Shown: positions 17,101 through 24,609 of the stretch, in pieces | How positions within the stretch are numbered: position 1 is the first letter of the stretch | How the letters are laid out: each line of letters begins with the position of its first letter | Assembly: GCA_964503335.1 (NCBI GenBank) | Contig: CAZCZZ010000024.1 | Span: forward strand, 1-52,726 | Origin: CAZCZZ01 sp964503335 | GTDB taxonomy: Bacteria > Verrucomicrobiota > Kiritimatiellia > CAIVKH01 | Direction of reading: 5' to 3' | Length of the DNA: 52,726 bases | Position numbers and translations under genes: made by a program | Notes under the pieces: model-generated | What the model was told of the DNA's origin: nothing | Database searches by the model: none | The model's input: only the letters and a program-made list of their open reading frames with translations

Positions 17101-20100
17101 CCCGACCGCCCAGAGCGCGACGGCGGACGGCAAGGAAATGGTGCGGCTGGCGTGGACGAAGGACGCGTCTTACAACGTGATGATCATCCACCGGAGCGGG
17201 GGCACACCCGCAGCGCCGACGAATGGCACGGTGTATTCCGTGGGCTATGCCTTTGCCGATGGCTCGCGGGTCATTGCCTTCAACACCTCGACAACTTCCT
17301 TCGAGCATATTGTGGCCGCGGGTTCGGCGAACAACTACGCCTTCTATTCCGTGAACAACAACCACTTCTCGCCAGGGGTATCGGCCAACGTCACGATGGA
17401 GAGCTACCGAACCGGCGAGATTGTCGACCCCGGTGCCTACACGAACGGCGTTGCCATCTCCGGGCTGAACACGGGAAATGGCTGGAGCGGGGGATGGGTG
17501 ACCACGGGAAGCGGCACATGGGTGGCGCAGACGAACTACTCCGCCGGTGGCGGGGCTGACGTGCCTTCCTTGCTCAGTCCGGTGAACTATCCTGTACAGG
17601 CGGCCAACCGCATCACCGTCGGCGGTCTCGGAAACAACGAAAGCGCGACCGCGCGCAAGACCTTCACCGCCGTCAATTCAGGCACGATCTACATGGCCGG
17701 GTTGGTGGCCTATCGCAATGGCGGCAACAACAAGTTCGTGGGCCTGAGCTTCATGAACGGGACCGTCGAGACCGGGTTTGTCGGCAAGGCGGGCGGCGCC
17801 TCGTTGCTTGCGATCGACACGTATGGCGGCACGAAATCGAACGGCACGACGACACTCGGCGCGACCGCCACCGCCACGGGCAATGTGTACCTCATCATTG
17901 CCAAATACTCGTTCACGACGAAGCAGATCCAGGCGAACGCGTACCTTTGGAACGCGACGTTGCCCGGCGCGGAACCGGGTTCGTGGGAGGCGACAGCGAC
18001 AGTTCCGGGCAGCGGTATCAGCAGCATCGATGGCGTGCGTGTCGCGGGCGGCGGATTCTCCGGCGAGAGCATCGGCAATATCTGGTTCGACGAAATACGC
18101 GTGGCCTCGTCGTGGCCTGAACTGCTCGGACTCGGCGCGGTGTACGCGACAAACTACGTCATCGGAAATGCCACGAACCACGTGTTTGACGGGCAGGTTG
18201 CGGCCGGAGCTTTCCCCGTGATGATGGCCTTGCGCTCGGCGGATGGCGTGGAGTCCGTGAGCACGACCCCGCCGTACTTCCTCCCGAACTTCGATGTCCT
18301 TAATCCGTCGGGCGCCCTGATCGTGAGCGACCAGACCTTTGCGGTGCGGTCGCATCTCGACAGCGGACGGACCCTGATCGCGTCGAATACGACGCACACG
18401 GTCCCGGCGCAGACGAATGTTGTGCTCGGTGTTTATACTTCGGCATGGAGCGCCGTTTCGTCGAATGGACTCCAGGCCTTGAACGTGTCGGTGCTCTCGA
18501 ACAACATGGCCATCACATTCACGGTGGTTGACGATGACACAACCGCACCGGTTCTCCAGGACTTCCACATATTCGGCAGCAGCGGCAATGCAACGCTGAC
18601 GGTTCCGCAGTTGGTCAGCGGGAACGGGTGGGCGATCACAGGCCTGGTTCAGGACGCGGGAAGCGGCATCAACGTGAACGGGAGCAGCGTCTCGCAGCCG
18701 AACAGCTCCCCATACTTCGAGTTGTGGGATGCGTCAGGAACGCTTCGCCTGCGCCAGGCATTCCTGCAGATCCCGTTCACAAACGGCGAAGCCAGCGCGT
18801 CACTGACCTCGATCGGAAGCACAAACAACAACACCATGGCGGCCGCGCCCCTGGGCATCTGGACGGCGCGCGTGGTAGTGGCTGATGCGGACAATGATCG
18901 CGTGGGCGACCGCACGTTCGCCACGAACACATTCACGTTCGAGGTGGTCCTCGGTGACAGCACCGCGGGCATCGGAAACATGCCCTCGCTGGTCAACATC
19001 ACCTCGACATACGGTGTCGTCGCGGGAACCTCGCCCTGGCCGAACTTCACTGTGACGAACATCGGCACGAGCCCGCTCGTTTACAATCTGGAGATCAACT
19101 ACAATTCCGGTTTCGGCTGGTTCTCGGCCATGCCAACAGGTGCGACCGTGAATGCCGGCGCCAGCCAGATCCACACGGGCGCCGTCAACATCAGCTCGCT
19201 GAATCCCGGAAACTACGAGTCCGTCCTTGTATTCAACGGCAACCAGACGAACGGGGCGCGCTACGTGACGAATCGCCTCACGGTCATCGGCTACAACGCG
19301 GGCGAGATCGTGGACCCCTTCACGAATGCCGCGGGGAATGTGAACGGGGCAGCGGGGGGCAGCGGATGGACCAACGCATGGGCGGGGTCCGGCGGTTTTG
19401 TCTTCAGCAACAGCAACCTTGCCACGCCGAACAACTACCCTGCAGCGCAAGGCAGGAAGATCAGCGGCAACACGGCCGGCACCGAGTTGAATGCATACCG
19501 CAACTTCCAGGCGTTCACGAACGGCAAGGTGTTCATGGCGGTTGCCGCACAGAAGTCGGATGGCAACTCCGACGGCTTCTTCGGCATCTCGTTCCTGAAC
19601 GGTTCCACGGAAGTCGCATTCGCCGGCAAGCTCTTCAACAACGGCAACTTCGGCCTCGACCTCGGCAGCAACGGCGGACCCGTGAGCGGCGGCTTCGGCG
19701 CGAACGGCAACAGCGTGTACATGTTCATCGGCATGTACGATTTCGATGACAACACCTTTTACGTGAAGGCCTACAACAGCGGCGACACCCTGCCGCTGGT
19801 CGAGCCGTCGTGGGGCGGTAGCAAGCAGCCCACCACGCCGATAGCGCGCATCGACGGAGTGCGCCTCGCCGGGAAGGACGAGGGGCTGGTCTACTTCGAT
19901 GAAGTCCGCGTGGCGCAGTCGTGGGAAGCGCTGCTCAACCAATTCACGCTGACACCGACGTTGCACGCGACAGCGATGGCCTTCGCCAACGTCTCAACAA
20001 GCGGAATGACGGTGGGATGGTCGCCCGGCAACGGTCTCAATCGCATCGTCGTGGCACGCGAGGGGGCAGCGGTTACCTTTGTCCCGACGAACGGGGTCAC

Positions 20101-23100
20101 ATACACGCCCAACAGCGAGTTCTCCGTGGCCACAGACATGGGTGACGGCAACAAGATCGTCTACAACGCCTCTGGCAGCAGCGTACCGGTCTCCGGTCTG
20201 AACGCGACAACGCGTTACTTCTATGCGGTGTTCGAGTACAATGGCGGCGGCGCGTCCGCGAGCTACTACACCAATGCCGGGTTCCTTACCGGCGACCGTT
20301 GGACGCTCGCGGAGGAGCCTGCCGGTGCCGCATCAGGACTCGCCGCCTTCACCATGTCGAGCTCCTCCATCAGCAACACATGGACCCAGGCAGCGGGTTC
20401 GCCTGCGGCGAGCGGCTACATCATCCTCCGATCCCATGCCGCGGTGACCAATGAGCCCGTGGATGGCGTGGGATATACGAACGGACAGTCCATCGGAGCG
20501 GCGGTAGCTTCCGTGGTCACGCCGGGTACGATGGAGACCTATGTGCACACCGGCCTCACATCCTGCTCGAACCACCACTTCAAGATCTTCTCCTTCCGCT
20601 GGAACGGGTCTGCAGCGGAGACGCGCAACTACAAGACGGATGTCACCTCGTCGGCCAGCGCGGAGACGACTTGCACGACGCCCGATGTGCAGGCGCAGGA
20701 CATCCTGTTCACGCTCGTGGGCACGAATCGCATCGAACTGGCCTGGACCCCGGGCAGCGGCCAGGCCCGGTTGGTCATTGTCCGCGGCACGAATGCCGTG
20801 AACCAGGATCCTGTCGACGGAACGACGTACACGGCGAACACGACGTTTGGCAGCGGCTCACACCTCGGGAACGGGAACTTCGTGGCCTACAATAGCACCG
20901 GATCGTCGGTGGAAGTCACGGGTCTCTTCCCGGGATCGACCTATCATTTCCGAATCTACGAGTACAATGGATCGGGAAGCGGCATCGACTACAACACCAC
21001 GACGACAAACAACAACCCGCGGAGCACGGCCACGGCGTCCTTCGGTCTCGTGGAAGACAAGTTCAGCTACAGCGCCGGCAACATCTTCGGCGCCAATGGC
21101 GGAACCGGATGGACCAACAGCTGGAACACGCTAAGCGGCTTGATGGAAGTGGTGGACGGGAACTTCGGCGCCTTCGGGGCGTATCCCGCGGACTCCGGCA
21201 CGCGGCAGGGCTATCTCAATTCTACGACCAAGCGCTCGGCCACGAGAAACTTCCCGCCACGGACCACGGGCAAGCTCTACTTTGCTGTGAAGATCAACGT
21301 GGCGTCGTCCGTCCAGAACGCCTACTTCGGTGTCAACCTGCTCAACGGCGCAGCCAGCGGCGGCGCGGGCGACAACTCCGTCACGGGATTCTTCGGCAAG
21401 GCCAACGGGGTGGCGGACAACAAGCTGAGCCTGCTTCACAACGGCTCGATCCGCACCAACCGGATCGATGGCACGAATCCCGGCTACCAGATCGGCACGG
21501 GCATCGGGAACGACTACCTGCTGGTGGCGATGTATGACTTCGACGCGAACCAGTTCAAGGCGCGCGCGTACGTGACCAACCAGCTCGCGCATACGGACGC
21601 GGAATCCGAGGACGCCTGGCTGGTTGAAATGGACAACGTGAACATCGAGCGCATTGACGGCATCGAGCTCATCGGGTCCGGTCTCGGCAACTGCTACTTC
21701 GACCACATCCGCATCGGGCCGAGCTGGGAAGAGGTCATGTGGAACCTTCCTGACAACTGGCATGAGGACAGCGGCCCGGCCCCGACGCTGGTCTACATCG
21801 GCACGAACTACAATTCCTCGGTCTACAACCAGACCGTCACCAACCTGAGCGATGCGGAGCTGAAATCGTCGAGCCTCATCGACTTTGCTGTTCGCTGGGA
21901 CAGCGCATCGGGCGTCTACGTGAACAACTCGGGTACCAACCATATCGGCTCGCCCGACGGACGCATCACGCCCAACTGGGATCCGCTCTCCGTCGGCGTG
22001 GCGAGCAACGAATTCGGCCTCGACCGGTTCTTTACGAACTACTTTGGTGTGAACGGCTCCAGCGTGGTGACCACCTACCAGAAATCGGCATTCAACATCA
22101 CCAATATCGATTTTGAGCTGCAGTACTTCGTCACGGTCTCCGCCGAAACGCATCCCGGCGGATCCACCGTAACCGCACCTGCAGGCGGGGACCCTGTGCC
22201 GGTCACCCGCGCCATCACCATCAACGAGCCGCTGCGCTTCTACGTGTACGACGATGATACCAACGAACCGGTTGCCGGAAGCGAAGGTCTCGTCGTCATG
22301 ACCAACAACAGCGTCGCGTCCTTCCAGTCAGCGGGGGCGGACGGGAAGCGCTACTTCATCACGGATGGCGGTCTGGCTTCTTCCGGCATGGATGTCAGCC
22401 TCAACGCCTATGACGCCTACAGCGGGTTGCAGCGCGCATCCAGTGGCGACGTCGCGACGAACATGCACCTCACGGTGAGCGGCCTGGTGGCCAGCAACAT
22501 CAGCTACTTCAGCGCCGCGCGAAGCACGCCGGAGGCCAACTCGACGAACGCTGCGGCGTCGAACGTCTGGGAGTTCAGTTCCGCGCTGTTCAATACCGTC
22601 ACGATTTCCTCGCTGTGGGGCGGCGATGGATCTTCGCTTCAGGGGCAGGACCTCGACGTGCGGGCCACGATCCCGGACAACGATCGCGACCGGCTGGAGG
22701 ATCAAACGTATCTCTCCGATGCGCTGTTCGGCTACATCCGCTTGACCGACGACGACGTGGTGGCGCCGACGATGAGCACGGCCGTGGTGGCCGGAGCGGC
22801 TGGCGACGCATGGATCAGCGCGAACCAGTTGACCGTGAATTGGGCGGCAGCGAGCGACGCAGATACGGGCATTGGCGCCTACCGGGTGGTTGCACCCGCC
22901 ATGTCGCCCGTTATGCCGACGACTACCAACGACGGTCTCGGCGTCAGTGGCGGCGTGACGGGCACGGTGGTTGGCATCGCTGGCCAGCAAGGCGTCCTGA
23001 CCGGCTATGTCTTCGCAGTGGACGCAGACAACGACCGGGCGAACGATGCCTTGATGGGCAATGTCATCCAGGTCACCGCGCGGGTCGACACGAATCCTCC

Positions 23101-24598
23101 TCCGCGGGTGAACCAGCTCCGCGCGACGGATTCAGCGAACGACAATGTGTTTGATCCAGCGATCGACGACTCTTCTGAGATCAAGGTGGAGTGGTCGGCC
23201 TTTGGCACGGAAGCAGAAGCGGCGGGGTGGCGCAATCAGGACGGCGTGGCGCTGTCGCCATGGGACACCTACGTAGTCACCTTCTCTGAAGTGACCGACA
23301 CGAACGGTGTAGCGGCGCCGAATGCCATCACGACGGTCTGGGACCGCACCGTGGCGGCATACAGCAACATACTGAACACCTACACGTTCACGAACATGGT
23401 GCTCTCGAACCTGAACTTCGACTCGTATTACAAGGTGACGATCCAGGGCAAGGACGCGGCGGGCAATATCGGGCTGAGCACGAGCGTCATCGGCAACACC
23501 GATCGGTTCGTCGTCACGCAGGGTCTGGCCCGCGCCGGATACGGCGTCAGTATGCGGTGGACGGGACCCACGAACGAGGCCGTGTTCCGCGACTACGACG
23601 TGCTCTACGTGGACAGCTCGCAGGGCTTCCGGACGACGATGACCAATCAATGGCAGTTCATGACCTACACGAACCGGCCGGTCATCGTGGACGAAGGTGC
23701 CGCAGGGCGAACGAATCCGGCCTTCCTGACCAATACGACGTACCGCTTCTACCGGGTGGCCAAGCAGGATCGCTGGAAGACCAACAATTCGCCGCGCGTC
23801 GGAAGCGTCGAGGTGTATGTCGCCAAGGGCGTGACGCTGTATCCCGGTGAGAACTGGTATTCGCTGCCCGCATTCCCGGATCCCGCGACCGAAAATGAGA
23901 TGGAATCCACCGTGGCCTATGTATTCGGAACGAATCTCCTCCCGCGCGGCGGCTCATCCCTCTCTGGCACGAAGATTTCCTGGTTCGGATCAACGCTGAG
24001 CGGCGACAAGTACGGCAGCAGCCCGACGGCTGTCGTGTGGCTGGCCAATTCCGGTTGGCAGTGGTTGTCCGGTGGCACGGGCAACGCGAACAGCAAGCGT
24101 GTCCCGCTGGGCCAGGCCTTCCTGATCGAATTGCCCGTCGCGGCCAACCCGACGAACTTCGTCTTCGTGGGCCGGTTGCCGACGCAGAGCATTATCCACG
24201 TGATATCAGGCGAAGGCGCATCGTCGACCAACGCGACCTATCATCTTGTCAGCCATGCCATGCCTGAGCGCATCCCGTTCTCAAGCCTGGGCATCTCCAC
24301 GAACAATGGCTTCCGCGGTGGTGCGAATATTGGCGAGTCCGACGAGGTCCGCATCCTCAACAATCAGCCGGATGCTGCGAGCTTTGGCAGCGGTTCGTTG
24401 AGAGCACCCAAGTACCGCATCTTCTGGAGGACTACGGACAAGACTTGGCGCTCAACTTTGCCCGGACTGCCTGTGGCGTCGGGCCTCATCATCGAGCCGG
24501 AGGATGCCATCGTCTTCGTCCGTCGCCACAACACGACGATCGTCTGGACCAACGGTCCCGTCATGTACGCGCCCCCGACGAAGAACTTCACGCCGTAG
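14171..24598 (+). CDS. giant multidomain secreted protein (~3,475 aa)
   Basis: The product begins MQKFWCRIFSMVVLLAPAVTQAQ, a signal peptide; the frame opens at a TTG three codons earlier, but the ATG at 14171 is preferred. Residues ~30-600 are Gly/Ser/Thr-rich beta-helix with two autotransporter-associated strand repeats (LAGNNSYTGSTSID near 335; FGNNSYSGSTIIN near 437). Two anchor-D/ASPM-like domains follow (about 614-740 and 744-867, each with FTVQF or FQVQF), then a BACON-like domain, four FnIII-like domains (about 974-1070, 1927-2030, 2047-2160, 2174-2274), and three related LamG-like modules (about 1083-1321, 1711-1924, 2293-2525). No beta-barrel, LPXTG or PEP-CTERM anchor is seen. It is probably a surface or released adhesin- or matrix-like protein. 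Confidence 0.82.
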   Translation: MQKFWCRIFSMVVLLAPAVTQAQVDYFWRSDSADPGDGYNWNTANNWWRGFVQAPAGSENIIIDNNHKSGSIQTNNLSNANRYRILFNAGASSARTITGSTENTFFDFGGNVPRIANSDTGVKTLAFPIRAGYNNFEINANGDGITIDRLDLQGHNLNVSGDGGHTLTIRGEVRGSGSITIQSNTTVSITGVPTNNGTMTINAGVLRYGATTGAGHTNTINVGATSGSAAARLFIGSSGVTVSNRITVRSGSSGIKTIGNLSAGAATFSGAMMLQASVMFSNAAGGSLTFSGGVDFNSAQRTLTVPLATTVTISGAISGDGGNGMAKHGDGVLRLAGNNSYTGSTSIDTGNVTVVSGGNLGSGSDVYIASSATLTTEVSVSVGSLREKASSNSGTATIGSGATVTVTGANKGDHFMNTISGAGGLTMSGSGTTRMRLFGNNSYSGSTIINSATLGLWGSGSITGSPLIFIGTNATFEVAGRSSALTLASGQSIVVLASSSGSPATIATASSTGTLTMASSGSIIFGSYSSGGGAPLAISGNGSLSLAAGNSVIVTNTGSALTVGSYKLISKGASSAVGGTAPGSVTVAGNGMVAGASASLSISSGELFLIVVSTEPDVLVLGNTAEIVDGSTSPSAANHTDFGDALAAGGSVARTFTVTNSGAATLNIGNVVTNAGGNPGDFIVTSQPGSLNLAAGATTTFQVQFDPSAPGVRFADIQFTNNVTGAKNPYTFRIQGTGTYVEVAVTMSGASIADGDGTPDTADGTDFGVVGTAGGLSNITYTITNSGNRAMTIGNVTTSGTDAADFIVTAQPSGTLAPSNTTTFTVQFNPSANGLRSAALSFSTTDDSHADGLTENPFNFSVQGTGAGTGISNLPTSLNFSSVLGSSPSPQIFTVSNVGLGTLTYSVDTNYAWLSVSNTSGSAAAGAGNAHTAHVAFSTGIAVGTSNATITITGTDGFTTNSPKTVAVSWTIGAIPNPTAQSATADGKEMVRLAWTKDASYNVMIIHRSGGTPAAPTNGTVYSVGYAFADGSRVIAFNTSTTSFEHIVAAGSANNYAFYSVNNNHFSPGVSANVTMESYRTGEIVDPGAYTNGVAISGLNTGNGWSGGWVTTGSGTWVAQTNYSAGGGADVPSLLSPVNYPVQAANRITVGGLGNNESATARKTFTAVNSGTIYMAGLVAYRNGGNNKFVGLSFMNGTVETGFVGKAGGASLLAIDTYGGTKSNGTTTLGATATATGNVYLIIAKYSFTTKQIQANAYLWNATLPGAEPGSWEATATVPGSGISSIDGVRVAGGGFSGESIGNIWFDEIRVASSWPELLGLGAVYATNYVIGNATNHVFDGQVAAGAFPVMMALRSADGVESVSTTPPYFLPNFDVLNPSGALIVSDQTFAVRSHLDSGRTLIASNTTHTVPAQTNVVLGVYTSAWSAVSSNGLQALNVSVLSNNMAITFTVVDDDTTAPVLQDFHIFGSSGNATLTVPQLVSGNGWAITGLVQDAGSGINVNGSSVSQPNSSPYFELWDASGTLRLRQAFLQIPFTNGEASASLTSIGSTNNNTMAAAPLGIWTARVVVADADNDRVGDRTFATNTFTFEVVLGDSTAGIGNMPSLVNITSTYGVVAGTSPWPNFTVTNIGTSPLVYNLEINYNSGFGWFSAMPTGATVNAGASQIHTGAVNISSLNPGNYESVLVFNGNQTNGARYVTNRLTVIGYNAGEIVDPFTNAAGNVNGAAGGSGWTNAWAGSGGFVFSNSNLATPNNYPAAQGRKISGNTAGTELNAYRNFQAFTNGKVFMAVAAQKSDGNSDGFFGISFLNGSTEVAFAGKLFNNGNFGLDLGSNGGPVSGGFGANGNSVYMFIGMYDFDDNTFYVKAYNSGDTLPLVEPSWGGSKQPTTPIARIDGVRLAGKDEGLVYFDEVRVAQSWEALLNQFTLTPTLHATAMAFANVSTSGMTVGWSPGNGLNRIVVAREGAAVTFVPTNGVTYTPNSEFSVATDMGDGNKIVYNASGSSVPVSGLNATTRYFYAVFEYNGGGASASYYTNAGFLTGDRWTLAEEPAGAASGLAAFTMSSSSISNTWTQAAGSPAASGYIILRSHAAVTNEPVDGVGYTNGQSIGAAVASVVTPGTMETYVHTGLTSCSNHHFKIFSFRWNGSAAETRNYKTDVTSSASAETTCTTPDVQAQDILFTLVGTNRIELAWTPGSGQARLVIVRGTNAVNQDPVDGTTYTANTTFGSGSHLGNGNFVAYNSTGSSVEVTGLFPGSTYHFRIYEYNGSGSGIDYNTTTTNNNPRSTATASFGLVEDKFSYSAGNIFGANGGTGWTNSWNTLSGLMEVVDGNFGAFGAYPADSGTRQGYLNSTTKRSATRNFPPRTTGKLYFAVKINVASSVQNAYFGVNLLNGAASGGAGDNSVTGFFGKANGVADNKLSLLHNGSIRTNRIDGTNPGYQIGTGIGNDYLLVAMYDFDANQFKARAYVTNQLAHTDAESEDAWLVEMDNVNIERIDGIELIGSGLGNCYFDHIRIGPSWEEVMWNLPDNWHEDSGPAPTLVYIGTNYNSSVYNQTVTNLSDAELKSSSLIDFAVRWDSASGVYVNNSGTNHIGSPDGRITPNWDPLSVGVASNEFGLDRFFTNYFGVNGSSVVTTYQKSAFNITNIDFELQYFVTVSAETHPGGSTVTAPAGGDPVPVTRAITINEPLRFYVYDDDTNEPVAGSEGLVVMTNNSVASFQSAGADGKRYFITDGGLASSGMDVSLNAYDAYSGLQRASSGDVATNMHLTVSGLVASNISYFSAARSTPEANSTNAAASNVWEFSSALFNTVTISSLWGGDGSSLQGQDLDVRATIPDNDRDRLEDQTYLSDALFGYIRLTDDDVVAPTMSTAVVAGAAGDAWISANQLTVNWAAASDADTGIGAYRVVAPAMSPVMPTTTNDGLGVSGGVTGTVVGIAGQQGVLTGYVFAVDADNDRANDALMGNVIQVTARVDTNPPPRVNQLRATDSANDNVFDPAIDDSSEIKVEWSAFGTEAEAAGWRNQDGVALSPWDTYVVTFSEVTDTNGVAAPNAITTVWDRTVAAYSNILNTYTFTNMVLSNLNFDSYYKVTIQGKDAAGNIGLSTSVIGNTDRFVVTQGLARAGYGVSMRWTGPTNEAVFRDYDVLYVDSSQGFRTTMTNQWQFMTYTNRPVIVDEGAAGRTNPAFLTNTTYRFYRVAKQDRWKTNNSPRVGSVEVYVAKGVTLYPGENWYSLPAFPDPATENEMESTVAYVFGTNLLPRGGSSLSGTKISWFGSTLSGDKYGSSPTAVVWLANSGWQWLSGGTGNANSKRVPLGQAFLIELPVAANPTNFVFVGRLPTQSIIHVISGEGASSTNATYHLVSHAMPERIPFSSLGISTNNGFRGGANIGESDEVRILNNQPDAASFGSGSLRAPKYRIFWRTTDKTWRSTLPGLPVASGLIIEPEDAIVFVRRHNTTIVWTNGPVMYAPPTKNFTP

Positions 24599-24609
24599 CT
24601 TCGGCTACG
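24594..24609. terminator. shared UUCG hairpin at convergent stop codons
   Basis: CGTAGC and GCTACG pair perfectly around a TTCG tetraloop. The stem contains the TAG stop of the giant protein gene (24596-24598) and, on the other strand, the TAG stop of the GGDEF/HD-GYP gene (24605-24607). The two genes converge with six bases between their stops. It may be a bidirectional end signal; no T tract follows on either side. Confidence 0.45.

Noticed and set aside
14171..24598. Type V autotransporter
   Set aside because: Strand repeats of the autotransporter type occur near the N-terminus, but the C-terminus has no beta-barrel or terminal Phe strand.
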